The notes beneath the pieces are model-generated. The model was given only the letters and a program-made list of their open reading frames with translations. It was not told where the DNA came from and did not search any database. Position numbers and translations under genes: made by a program. Positions 39,988-48,179 of a stretch of DNA of 64,000 bases are shown here, one piece after another. Each line of letters opens with the position of its first letter. Positions within the stretch are counted from its first letter, which is position 1. The DNA is from Bifidobacterium lemurum (GTDB taxonomy: Bacteria > Actinomycetota > Actinomycetes > Actinomycetales > Bifidobacteriaceae). The stretch lies in assembly GCF_014898175.1 (NCBI RefSeq), contig NZ_CP062948.1, positions 1,302,001-1,366,000 on the forward strand, read 5' to 3'.

Positions 39988-42873
39988 ATGAAGGAAGGCA
40001 GTGGCGGACAACTCGCCATGTATTGCATGATCGGCATTGCCGTTTTGGCGGTGATCATCGTCATTGCGGCGGTGGCGTTGGCACTGGGTACGCGCAAACG
40101 CTACCGGGAAGGTCGTGCTGTTAAACACCTTAAGGTGGGCAACGGTATCCTGGGGTCGCTGGGCGTGCTGTTGCTGGCCGCAGTGGTGGCTCTTGGCGTC
40201 GCGACGAACATGTTCGCGAACCAGCTCAACAATGTGTTCTATGTGGGCGCGGTCGGTTCGGAGGAAGTGGACACCACCGAAGACGACTGGAAGGATCTGG
40301 CTCGACAGATCGGGCAAGAAGGCATGACGCTGATGCGCAACAACAATGATGCGTTGCCCTTGTCGTCAGGCGCGAAGGTGAATCTGTTGGGCTACTATGC
40401 CTACAACCCGTATTTCAGCGGTGGCGGTTCTGGCCGTGTGTCCGCCACGGAGGATTCGGCGGATGTGCTGTCCTCGCTGGAAGATGCGGGCATCGAAATC
40501 AACCCGGCGTTGCAGTCCGCCGGTGTGTATGAGGTGCTGCCTCCGGAGCCGGTGCAGATCGGTTTCCATGTTTCCCCGTTGACGGTCGATGAGGTGACCA
40601 TCGACAAGTTCACCGGAGACGCCTCTTTCGAATCGATGAAGGAGTACTCCGACACCGCGGTGATCGTGCTGGGGCGTACGGGCAGCGAGGGAGCGGACCT
40701 GACCTCTTACGAGCAGATCGACGACGCGAACTATTTGCAACTCAATGACAACGAGAAAGCCTTGATGCAGCGTGCCAGCGAAACCTTCGACAAGGTCATC
40801 GTCGTGATCAATAGCGCCAACGCGCTTGAAATGGGTTTCCTGGATGAATATGACGTTGACGCATGCGTGTGGGCCGGATTGCCCGGACCGTACGGCTTCG
40901 ACGCATTGGGTAAGATCCTGACAGGTGAGATCAACCCATCCGGCAAGCTGCCGGACACCTGGGTCACCGATAACGACAGCGCTCCTGCGAACGAAAACTA
41001 CGGTACGCAGGTCGCGTCAAATGCTGAAGCCAGCCACTATGTGGATTATGTCGAAGGCATTTATGTGGGATACAAATGGTATGAGACCGCCTATGCCGAG
41101 GGTGCGGTGGTGACCAACACCACAACCGGCGAAACCTTCGATTACGGCAGCGACTACGACTCCATCGTGTCATTCCCGTTCGGCTCCGGCCTGAGCTACA
41201 CCACGTTCGCGCAGACGATCACCGGGTTCAACGCTTCGACGCTGGATCCGAAGGGAACGGTCAGCGTTGACGTGGAAGTCACCAACACCGGTGGCGTGGC
41301 TGGCAAGGAAGTCGTGCAGCTCTACATGACCGCGCCGTATACCGATTACGACCGCGAGAACGGCGTTGAAAAGGCCGCTGTGCAACTGGTCGGTTATGGC
41401 AAGACCGCGGAACTTGCGCCAGGCGCCAGCGAAACCGTCACGATCGAGGTGCCGGTTGAGGATCTTGCCGCCTACGACACTTCGCATGACAACGGTGACG
41501 GCACGCAAGGTTCGTACATGCTGGATGCGGGCGAATACGTATTCTCCGTTCGCGCCAATGCGCATGAATCACTGGATGAAGTGACGTCGGAACTTGCCGA
41601 GAGCTACTTCTACTCCGGTGATAATCAGCGCTCCTCCGATGGGCAGTCCGCCTCGAATCAGTTCGATGAAGCTTCTCGTGGCGTGTATCTCAGCCGTGCC
41701 GATGGATTCGCCAATTACACTGAGGCGATGGAATCCGTGTCCGACGAAGTGAATTCCACTGCTAATGAAGATGACAAGGATGCCTACGATCCGTCTTATG
41801 ACGAGAACATCCCGTCGATGACCAAGGGCGTCGACTACGCCGCTGACGGCGATTTGACGCTGGATGACGTTCGTGGGCTCGACTATGACGATCCGCAGTG
41901 GGACGAGCTGATCAAGCAGTTGACGGTTGATGAGCTGAAGTCGTTGGTTGAGGATTCCACCTACGCCTCGCCGTCGTTGCTGTCCATTGGTAAGGATTTC
42001 CGTACGGTTGATTCGGACGGTCCAATGGGTATCTCGTCGATGTGGACCACGTCGATGAATGGTATCGCCTATCCCTGCATTCCGTTGCTGGCCGCCACAT
42101 TCAATGTGGATATCGCCACTGAGTTCGGTGAGCAAATGGCTGATCAGACGCAGTACTACGGAACTTCAGGCTGGTATGCGCCTGCGATGAACAATCACCG
42201 TTCGGCGTTCTCCGGTCGTAATTTCGAATACTACTCCGAAGATGCGGTTCTGGCCGGAACCACCGCCAGCGCTCAGGTGAAGGCGGCCCGTGAAGGCGGT
42301 CTGATCGTCTACATCAAGCATTTCGCGCTCAACGACATGGAATCCGTGCGCCATGAGAATCTCCACACCTACTCGAATGAGCAGGCCATTCGTGAGATTT
42401 ATCTCAAGCCTTTCGAGGATTGCGTGAAGAAGGGCGGCGCGACCGCGGTGATGGCCAGCATGAACTTCATCGGCGATACCTATGCCGGCGCAAACGCAAG
42501 CCTGTTGACTGAGGTGCTGCGCAACGAGTGGGGCTTCAACGGCAAGGTGCTGACCGATATGGATCAAGGCGGCATGGCCGAAGGCGCGAATGCTGCGATG
42601 CGTGCGGGCCTTGACGGCTGGCTGACTCGTTGGGGCATTTCGGTGCGAGCCGAAAGCGATGCGGATATCTACTATCTGCAGCGTTCCGCGCATAACACCT
42701 TGTATGCGATGGCTAACGGCAACCTCATGCCGGTGAACATCGCTAACTGGCAGGCGTACTCCGTCGCTTTGGGTGTGGAGCTTGCCCTGCTTATGGTGCT
42801 GTGCATCGCGGCTCTGATACTGCGCAACCGCAAACCCAAGACCGTGGTGAAGGAGGTGCCTGCCGCCGAGTGA
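39988..42873 (+). CDS. Membrane-tethered glycoside hydrolase family 3 (permuted domain order)
   Basis: This 961-residue protein has two N-terminal helices (about 10-33 and 52-73) and one C-terminal helix (about 928-948). Between them is a GH3 enzyme with reversed order: the C-domain first (QEGMTLMRNNNDALPL; VVINSANALEMGF; GSGLSYTTF), then an Fn3-like domain (about 415-510), then the barrel (VDSDGPMG near 680; KHFALNDME near 778; nucleophile Asp in VLTDMDQGG near 855). Permuted GH3 enzymes are known. Activity is probably beta-glucosidase or xylosidase at the outer face. SD is AAAGGAGG. GC is lower than in neighbours. A terminator follows. Confidence 0.9.
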   Translation: MKEGSGGQLAMYCMIGIAVLAVIIVIAAVALALGTRKRYREGRAVKHLKVGNGILGSLGVLLLAAVVALGVATNMFANQLNNVFYVGAVGSEEVDTTEDDWKDLARQIGQEGMTLMRNNNDALPLSSGAKVNLLGYYAYNPYFSGGGSGRVSATEDSADVLSSLEDAGIEINPALQSAGVYEVLPPEPVQIGFHVSPLTVDEVTIDKFTGDASFESMKEYSDTAVIVLGRTGSEGADLTSYEQIDDANYLQLNDNEKALMQRASETFDKVIVVINSANALEMGFLDEYDVDACVWAGLPGPYGFDALGKILTGEINPSGKLPDTWVTDNDSAPANENYGTQVASNAEASHYVDYVEGIYVGYKWYETAYAEGAVVTNTTTGETFDYGSDYDSIVSFPFGSGLSYTTFAQTITGFNASTLDPKGTVSVDVEVTNTGGVAGKEVVQLYMTAPYTDYDRENGVEKAAVQLVGYGKTAELAPGASETVTIEVPVEDLAAYDTSHDNGDGTQGSYMLDAGEYVFSVRANAHESLDEVTSELAESYFYSGDNQRSSDGQSASNQFDEASRGVYLSRADGFANYTEAMESVSDEVNSTANEDDKDAYDPSYDENIPSMTKGVDYAADGDLTLDDVRGLDYDDPQWDELIKQLTVDELKSLVEDSTYASPSLLSIGKDFRTVDSDGPMGISSMWTTSMNGIAYPCIPLLAATFNVDIATEFGEQMADQTQYYGTSGWYAPAMNNHRSAFSGRNFEYYSEDAVLAGTTASAQVKAAREGGLIVYIKHFALNDMESVRHENLHTYSNEQAIREIYLKPFEDCVKKGGATAVMASMNFIGDTYAGANASLLTEVLRNEWGFNGKVLTDMDQGGMAEGANAAMRAGLDGWLTRWGISVRAESDADIYYLQRSAHNTLYAMANGNLMPVNIANWQAYSVALGVELALLMVLCIAALILRNRKPKTVVKEVPAAE

Positions 42874-42918
42874 CGGCATTCCGATAACTGATTCGCTTCT
42901 CCCTTTCTCCTTGCGATC

Positions 42919-42952
42919 GGGCGGTCGGCGCGCATACGCCGGCCGCCCTTTC
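42919..42952 (+). terminator. Terminator of the GH3 gene
   Basis: GGGCGGTCGGCG pairs with CGCCGGCCGCCC (one G-U pair) over a 6-nt loop, followed by TTTCAT, 46 bases after the GH3 stop. Confidence 0.7.
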
Positions 42953-42965
42953 ATGTATGCGGGTC

Positions 42966-42971
42966 TATGGT
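42966..42971 (+). promoter_or_regulatory. Probable -10 box of leaderless esterase gene
   Basis: TATGGT ends seven bases before ATG 42979, with no SD. Confidence 0.4.
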
Positions 42972-42978
42972 GGAATGC

Positions 42979-43929
42979 ATGGATAGTCGGCGAAAGGCGG
43001 CGGATATGGAACTCGATAGGCTTGGTCGCAAACTGCTGCTGGGCGCGCTGCGGCTGAAGGACGCGGGGGAGGTGTGGGCCCGGATACGGGCCTACGGGCA
43101 CGTCTACGACCGGCTCGAAACGCATCTCGATCTGCCGTATCTCGACGACGGCACCCGCGCCCATCGGCTGGACGTGTACGGCGACACGCAAAGGGCGGCG
43201 GGGCCGGTGCTGGTGGTGATTCATGGCGGCGGATGGGTGGCCGGCTCCAAGGCGACCAACGAATCACAGGCGAAATACTTTGCGTCGTGCGGCCTCCGTG
43301 TGGTCAATATCAACTACACGCTGCAGCCCGAAACCGACTTCGCCGGGCAATTGGCGGATATCTTCGCGGCGCTCGACTGGGTGGCGGCGCACGCGCGGGA
43401 CTACGGCTTCGACATGGATCGGCTGTTCGTCACCGGCGACAGCGCCGGCGGGCATCTGGCCCTGCTGACGGCGTTGACGGCAAGCTCGCCGGCCTTACAG
43501 GAATATTACGGCGTGCGCGCGGGCGAATGGCGGATCCGCGCGGTGGCCGTGTCCTGTCCCGCCTCGGATCTGCGCGGCGACTGGAGTCAAGCCGAGACGT
43601 CGTTCAGACTGCTTGGAACTTTGCTGTTCGACGAGCCGCGCAAAGGCGCGGAATACGCGCGCATGGCCTCCATCGAATATGTGCTCACCATGGGCGAGCT
43701 GCCGCCGACGTTTATCCTGACCACATCCGACGACACCTTGCTGTACACGCGCACGCGACGGCTCCACGAAGTGTTGGATGAGCGTGGCGTCGCCCACCGC
43801 TATCGGGAATACCATGCGCAAAGCCGTGCCAGACTTCAGCACGTCTTCAACGTCACCAACCCCGAATGGTCGGAAAGCCGCCAAGCCAACACCGACATCC
43901 TCACCTTCTTCAATGAGCTCCAGCCATAG
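42979..43929 (+). CDS. Alpha/beta hydrolase (Aes-like esterase/lipase)
   Basis: This 316-residue hormone-sensitive-lipase-type esterase has the oxyanion motif HGGGW (about residue 83), nucleophile elbow GDSAGGH (about 153), acid Asp in LTTSDDTLLY (about 255) and a C-terminal His (LQHVFN, about 290). It is cytosolic and acts on short-chain esters in relatives. The first ATG of the frame (42967) lies within the -10-like TATGGT; ATG 42979, seven bases after that box and without an SD, is the better, leaderless start. Confidence 0.85.
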   Translation: MDSRRKAADMELDRLGRKLLLGALRLKDAGEVWARIRAYGHVYDRLETHLDLPYLDDGTRAHRLDVYGDTQRAAGPVLVVIHGGGWVAGSKATNESQAKYFASCGLRVVNINYTLQPETDFAGQLADIFAALDWVAAHARDYGFDMDRLFVTGDSAGGHLALLTALTASSPALQEYYGVRAGEWRIRAVAVSCPASDLRGDWSQAETSFRLLGTLLFDEPRKGAEYARMASIEYVLTMGELPPTFILTTSDDTLLYTRTRRLHEVLDERGVAHRYREYHAQSRARLQHVFNVTNPEWSESRQANTDILTFFNELQP

Positions 43930-43997
43930 CGGCCGTCATTTCGGGCAGAGCCATGTATTTTCATCTCCATTCGGAACGACGGCGTGATGGTTACACT

Positions 43998-44096
43998 GTC
44001 ATGCCGAGCGGAGTCGAGGCATCTCTGGCGGGTGGTCGGGCGGAGATCCTTCGACTCCGGCCTTACGGCCTCCGCTCAGGATGACGTTGATGATGG
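43998..44096. repeat. REP-like inverted repeat pair at the left flank of the IS110 element (copy f)
   Basis: GTCATGCCGAGCGGAG...GTCGAGGCATCTC and its inverse GATCCTTCGACTCCGG...CTCAGGATGAC form a complete hairpin. It ends in GGATGACGTTGATGATGG (44079-44096), which recurs at 45656-45673 on the other side of the element. Confidence 0.8.
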
Positions 44097-44128
44097 TTAT
44101 TGCCGGTTTGTCCGGTGATAATTGAAGG

Positions 44129-44292
44129 TGGCGGTCCGGGCGGTGACCCCCAGGATGACTGACGCCGTTCCTTTCGGGAAGCGGCTGTCCCGCCCTCGAT
44201 CTGTCCCGCCCGGGACCGCCGGACCGAGGGCCATGGACGCATGACCTCATAGGAGCGTGGACGCTCCCATCGGACCCCGCATCGTCCATGGT
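44129..44292 (+). ncRNA. Candidate bridge RNA of the IS110 element
   Basis: GGCGGTCCGGGCGG (44130-44143) pairs with CCGCCCGGGACCGCC (44206-44220) around a hairpin with GCCGTTCC/GGGAAGCGGC. CCATGGACG (44231-44239) pairs with CGTCCATGG (44283-44291) around GGAGCGT/ACGCTCC (44252-44267). This two-domain fold upstream of the recombinase resembles bridge RNAs. The second loop holds ATAGGAGC (44249-44256), which also occurs at the right end of the element (45622-45629), as expected for a donor-binding loop. Confidence 0.5.
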
Positions 44293-44368
44293 AGCGTGTC
44301 CCGTCAACGTCCCGTCTGCGCCGGAAGCCCCCGGAACGACCATCGACGGCCAGCGAAGGAGGACAACG

Positions 44369-45625
44369 ATGACGCCGCCCATGGAGACGATCTACGCCGG
44401 GGTGGACACCCACACCGACACCCACACGCTCGCCCTGCTCGACTGGCGCGGACGGCCGCTGGCCACGCGGACGTTCCCGACCGACGCCGCCGGCTACGAG
44501 GCGCTGGCGGGCATGCTGCCCGACCCGTCCCGGGTCGTGGTGGGCGTGGAGGGGACCAACTCGTACGGCGCGGCCCTGGCCCGCAGGCTCGCCGCCGCGG
44601 GCTACGAGACGCGCGAGGTGCTGCGCCCCAAACGCGCGGTGCGCCGCAGGGACGGCAAGTCCGACCCCGTCGACGCCGCCGAGGCGGCCAGGAGCGTCAT
44701 GGCCGGAGACGGGACCGGGCCGAAGAGCTCGGACGGCTGGGTCGAGGCCCTGCGCCACCTCAACACGCAGCGCGACCGGCTGGTGTCGGCCATGACCACG
44801 CTGTCCAACAGCGTCAACGGCATGCTCGTCACCGCGCCCGAGACCGTCCGGGACCGCTACCGGAGCCTGAGGACCGGGAGGCGCATGACCCGCCTTGCCG
44901 CCTGCCGGCCCGCCGGCGGGCCGGTCGAGCGCGCCGCGCTCACCGCGATGAAGGCGTCCGCGACGGCGTGGAAGGCCCTCCGCGAACAGGCGGACGGGCT
45001 CGAGAGGGCGATGCGCGAGATCCTCGAGGAACACGCCCGCGCGCTGCTCGACCTGAACGGGGTCGGCGTCGTCACCGCGGCCACCCTGGCCGTCGTCGCC
45101 GGCGACAACCCCGAACGAGTCAGAAGCGAGGCCGCGTTCGCCAAACTGTGCGGCGCGTGCCCCCTGCCCGCCTCCAGCGGCAGGACCAGCCGCCACCGGC
45201 TCAACCGGGGAGGCAACCGGCAGGGCAACAAGGCCCTGCACCAGATCGCCGTCGTGCGCCTGCGCCACCACCAGCCCACCCGCGACTACATGGCCAAAAG
45301 GACCCGCGAGGGCAAAAGCAAGATGGAGACCATCCGCTGCCTCAAACGCTACATCGCCCGCGAGATCCACCGCGTCCTCATCGCCGTCCGCGACGGCGAC
45401 CCCGGACGCGAGCCACCCGCCCGGCGCGGCGCCATGCTGCGCGAACTGAGGCTCTCCCACGCGCTGACCCAGCGACAGGTCGGACAGGCCCTCGGCGTGC
45501 CCTCCAGCAGGATCAGCGAGATCGAACGAGGCGCCCGCGACCTGCCCGAACTCGAACGACGAGCCACCCAATGGATCCACAGCACCACCGACACACCACC
45601 CCAACAACAGCTTGACAAACTATAG
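44369..45625 (+). CDS. IS110-family transposase with C-terminal XRE-like HTH
   Basis: The 418-residue recombinase has a RuvC-like DEDD domain (YAGVDTHTDTH near residue 10, VGVEGTNSYG near 58, KSDPVDAAEAA near 95) and a Transposase_20 domain (about 225-340: LNGVGVVTAATLA; catalytic Ser in PLPASSGRTSRH; GGNRQGNKAL). After residue about 345 an extra helix-turn-helix follows (RELRLSHALTQRQVGQALG then VPSSRISEIERG), which ordinary IS110 transposases lack. SD AAGGAGG (44356-44362) supports ATG 44369 over the in-frame ATG 44288, which overlaps the RNA fold. The protein looks intact. Confidence 0.92.
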   Translation: MTPPMETIYAGVDTHTDTHTLALLDWRGRPLATRTFPTDAAGYEALAGMLPDPSRVVVGVEGTNSYGAALARRLAAAGYETREVLRPKRAVRRRDGKSDPVDAAEAARSVMAGDGTGPKSSDGWVEALRHLNTQRDRLVSAMTTLSNSVNGMLVTAPETVRDRYRSLRTGRRMTRLAACRPAGGPVERAALTAMKASATAWKALREQADGLERAMREILEEHARALLDLNGVGVVTAATLAVVAGDNPERVRSEAAFAKLCGACPLPASSGRTSRHRLNRGGNRQGNKALHQIAVVRLRHHQPTRDYMAKRTREGKSKMETIRCLKRYIAREIHRVLIAVRDGDPGREPPARRGAMLRELRLSHALTQRQVGQALGVPSSRISEIERGARDLPELERRATQWIHSTTDTPPQQQLDKL

Positions 45626-45650
45626 GAGCATCAAGGGGAAGGCGGCTTTC

Positions 45651-45711
45651 GTTCGGGATGACGTTGATGATGGCCGCATCGTCATGCCGGGCGGAGTCGA
45701 GGCATCTCACT
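45651..45711. repeat. Partial REP-like repeat at the right flank of the IS110 element (copy g)
   Basis: CGTTCGGGATGAC is followed by GTCATGCCGGGCGGAG and GTCGAGGCATCTC, with GTTGATGATGG between the arms; the left arm is short. Confidence 0.7.
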
Positions 45712-45734
45712 TCAGTGATGACATAGATGTAATG

Positions 45735-45826
45735 ATTCGGATTTTGGTAGTTGGAGAATTCGGATTATTGTAGTTGGAAGATTCGGATTTTGGTAGTTGA
45801 AAAGTTCGGATTTTGGTAGTTGACAG
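45735..45826. repeat. Four 23-bp AT-rich tandem repeats upstream of the DUF4143 gene
   Basis: The unit ATTCGGATTTTGGTAGTTG plus 4 variable bases starts at 45735, 45758, 45781 and 45804, an exact 23-bp period. The last unit runs into TTGACA (45820-45825), a perfect -35-like hexamer, about 30 bases before the gene. A 23-bp step is close to two helical turns, which suits side-by-side binding of a regulator, possibly the gene's own product. Confidence 0.9.
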
Positions 45827-45854
45827 ATGTCTAGTGGGCAAGAAAGGGCGGAAT

Positions 45855-47165
45855 ATGGCCGAGCAGAGAGCGTCCCAAGTCAAACCCAAAGGCTATCGCC
45901 CACGCATCGTCGACGAACAGATCGAACGCTACATGCGCATCTTTGGCGCGGTGGAGATCGCCGGAACCAAATGGTGCGGCAAGACGTGGTCCGCGCGTCA
46001 GCATGCGGAAAGCATCACCTATGTGGACCGCGATAACAATCTCGCGCTCGCGGCCGCGGATCCGTCATTGATGCTGCTCGGTGAGCGACCGCACGTCATC
46101 GACGAATGGCAGCTGGCGCCCGCCGTGTGGGACGAGGTCCGTCATCAGGTCGACGACGAACCCGGCAGCAAGGGGCAGTGGCTCCTGACGGGATCCTCCA
46201 CGCCACGCGACGACCGGCGGCCGCGGCATACCGGTTCCGGACGTATCGGGCGCATCCGCATGAGTCCGATGACACTGTCCGAAACCGGTGACTCCACGGG
46301 GGAAGTCAGCCTTTCCGGGCTGTTCGCAGGCGAGTTCGTTTCCGTGAAAGTCGAAAGCAGCACGACCAAACTGTTGGACATGGCCTGCCGCGGCGGCTGG
46401 CCGGAGGCGCAATCCATGCCGGTGTCCGACGCCCAGGTGTTGATTCGTGAATACGTGCGTCTCACGCTGTCCGAAGGCGTGCCCCGGCAAGGGAAGGACC
46501 CCGAATCCGCACGAAGGCTGCTCAACTCTCTGGCGCGCAATGTCGGTCAATCCGTGACCTTCGAAACCTTGCGCAAAGATATGTACGGTGCGGAAGAGAA
46601 TCTTGACGATTTCATCTCCGCCCGAACGGTTTCCGAATACGTAGTGATGTTCGAGCGGATGTTCGTGATTGATCCCGTGCCCGGATGGGTGCCGCCCGCT
46701 CGTTCGCCCAAACGTTTGCAGACCAAAGCTCGTCGGTATTTCGCCGACCCCTCCATCGCGGCCGCGGTGCTCGGCATGGGGCCGGCGGCGCTGTTGGGGG
46801 ATTGGCAGACGTTCGGGTTGATGTTCGAAAACCTGTGCGTGCGCGATCTGCTGGTGTACGCGCGCGCCTTGCCGGATATCGGAGTGGAGCCGGTGCGGTA
46901 CTACCACGACGATTCCGGCTTGGAGTGCGACGCGATTATCGAGCTCGCGGACGGACGTTGGGCGGGCATCGAAATCAAAGCCAGCCAAGACAAGGTGGAT
47001 GAGGCGGCGGCCAACCTCAACCGGCTGAAAGCCAAACTGACGGAAAGCACGGGCGCGCGCACGCGGCCCCCGGAATTCCTGGCCGTGCTCATCGGCGTGG
47101 GCGATTTCGCCTACCGACGCAATGACGGCATCTACGTCATCCCCATCACCGCACTCGGCAGATAA
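45855..47165 (+). CDS. AAA-type ATPase with DUF4143 domain
   Basis: This 436-residue protein is of the AAA_14/DUF4143 type. A P-loop-like segment GTKWCGKTWSA lies near residue 38, and a Walker-B-like strand with ERPHVIDEWQLAP near 78 is followed by LLTGSSTPR (sensor region, near 113). The C-terminal DUF4143 domain (about 200-430) contains YYHDDSGLECDAIIEL and IEIKAS, which together look like a PD-(D/E)xK nuclease core. Cellular role unknown. ATG 45855 follows AAAGGGCGG; an ATG at 45813 lies in the repeat array. GC is lower than in neighbours, with an IS on one side, so recent transfer is likely. Confidence 0.88.
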   Translation: MAEQRASQVKPKGYRPRIVDEQIERYMRIFGAVEIAGTKWCGKTWSARQHAESITYVDRDNNLALAAADPSLMLLGERPHVIDEWQLAPAVWDEVRHQVDDEPGSKGQWLLTGSSTPRDDRRPRHTGSGRIGRIRMSPMTLSETGDSTGEVSLSGLFAGEFVSVKVESSTTKLLDMACRGGWPEAQSMPVSDAQVLIREYVRLTLSEGVPRQGKDPESARRLLNSLARNVGQSVTFETLRKDMYGAEENLDDFISARTVSEYVVMFERMFVIDPVPGWVPPARSPKRLQTKARRYFADPSIAAAVLGMGPAALLGDWQTFGLMFENLCVRDLLVYARALPDIGVEPVRYYHDDSGLECDAIIELADGRWAGIEIKASQDKVDEAAANLNRLKAKLTESTGARTRPPEFLAVLIGVGDFAYRRNDGIYVIPITALGR

Positions 47166-47567
47166 AAGGTTTCGCGTTGCCAAGCCGTCTATCTTGGCGG
47201 GTGTCTACTGGTATCACGCCCGGCAGGATAGACGGGCGCTCGCTACACTGCAGGCGACTTGCCCGTGGCATGCGGACGCGCTCCTAGCAGGCAGGCGGGG
47301 CATTCATTATCCAATATTCGTGTGCACGATTATGTGCGCACCGTTCGGCATCTGAAATGCACGCCGAAAACATCGTTTTTGAGTTTGGTGTGTGGGCTTG
47401 TCGAGCCTCGCATAGGTAAAACGATTGATTCGAAAGTTTGGTGTGCGAAATTGGCCTTGCTCGGAGAATCCGACACACCAAACTTGTACCCACCTCTTTT
47501 CGGGAGCGGTTTCGACTCCGGTTGGGGCGTCGTCGGGGCGTGTTTGACGGCGCCTCAACCGATTGGC
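47166..47567. other. Intergenic region holding repeat copy C
   Basis: Apart from the 104-bp element at 47382-47484 no gene or clear terminator is seen between the convergent DUF4143 and Tyr/Gly-rich protein genes. Confidence 0.5.
47382..47484. repeat. 104-bp three-motif intergenic repeat, copy C
   Basis: AGTTTGGTGTG at 47382 and 47435 (53 bp apart), inverted CACACCAAACT at 47474-47484, and the middle block AAAACGATTGATTCG. It is the best conserved copy. Confidence 0.9.
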
Positions 47568-48179
47568 CTAGATGGTCATAGAGGAATCGCCGAAGGTGTT
47601 GGTGCCAGCGTCGCTGTCGCTGCTGGAGTTATTGCTGTCAGCGCTGTCTCCGCTGGACTGGCCGCTATCGGATGAGCCGCCCTGCGACATGCCGTCGGGC
47701 GCGCTTTGGCTGTCGCCGGACTGGCCGCCGAATCCGCCCATACCGCCCATATCGCTGTCCATATCGCCCGGCATCTGCATCTCCATCTGCGTGCTCGAGG
47801 TCTGCCCGACCAGCGCGTTGACCGCGAGCGCGCCGCCCGCGCCGCCGACCAGTCCGCAGGCCAGCGCGATGCCGACGATCATGGCGATGGTTTTTCCACC
47901 CAGCGTGGACTTGGTGTTTTTCGCCTGCGCGGCCGCGTTCACCCCCGCTCCTGCGGGTGCCGACGGATACGGCGCATAGCCGCCGTGTGGGGCGCCGCCA
48001 TATGGCGCGTCCGCATAGCCGCCGCCATACTGGGGTGTTCCGTACTGGGGTGTTCTGTACTGGGTTGTTCCATACTGAGCCGTGGTGTACGGATAGGCGC
48101 CCTGTTGTGCGCCTTCCGCAGACGTGTTGGTGGCGATGTTCGGCTGTTCGTTGGAGAGAGAAGTGGTGTTGTCGGTCAT
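47568..48179 (-). CDS. Membrane protein with Tyr/Gly/Gln-rich repeats and acidic Ser-rich tail
   Basis: The 203-residue protein has an N-terminal region (about 1-85) with TQYGTTQYRTPQYGTPQYG-type repeats, followed by GGYADAPYGGAPHGGYAPYP. A single membrane helix follows (TIAMIVGIALACGLVGGAGG, about 103-125). The outer segment is rich in M, D, G and S (MQMPGDMDSDMGGMGGFGG, then Ser/Asp repeats). The layout suggests a cytoplasmic low-complexity domain with an exposed tail. No family is recognised. ATG 48179 has SD AAAGGA seven bases upstream. Confidence 0.75.
   Translation of the reverse strand: MTDNTTSLSNEQPNIATNTSAEGAQQGAYPYTTAQYGTTQYRTPQYGTPQYGGGYADAPYGGAPHGGYAPYPSAPAGAGVNAAAQAKNTKSTLGGKTIAMIVGIALACGLVGGAGGALAVNALVGQTSSTQMEMQMPGDMDSDMGGMGGFGGQSGDSQSAPDGMSQGGSSDSGQSSGDSADSNNSSSDSDAGTNTFGDSSMTI

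Larger units (their letters stand above)
44097..45655 (+). mobile_element. IS110-family insertion sequence
   Basis: It consists of a single transposase gene preceded by about 270 bases of structured non-coding DNA and followed by only about 30 bases. That long-left/short-right layout is typical of the IS110 subgroup. No terminal inverted repeats are seen, as expected. GGATGACGTTGATGATGG flanks it on both sides, either as a target-derived repeat or because it lies between two REP-like copies. Exact ends cannot be fixed without an empty site. Confidence 0.75.

Noticed and set aside
43930..44096. Terminal inverted repeats of the IS
   Set aside because: The inverted arms at the left flank belong to the REP-like family found elsewhere without an IS; IS110 elements normally have no such ends.
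44257..45615. Long plus-strand frame overlapping the IS110 transposase
   Set aside because: Arginine/alanine/proline shadow of the transposase frame, which carries the DEDD and Ser motifs.
45735..45826. CRISPR array
   Set aside because: The units are directly adjacent tandem repeats with no unique spacers, and no cas genes are present.
5348..47484. Short minus-strand peptides sharing SHTKL[S/E]NQ and TPNS in all three 104-bp repeat copies
   Set aside because: The shared peptide follows from conserved DNA motifs. Frames have no SD and differ in length and ends, so a DNA or RNA element is the simpler reading.
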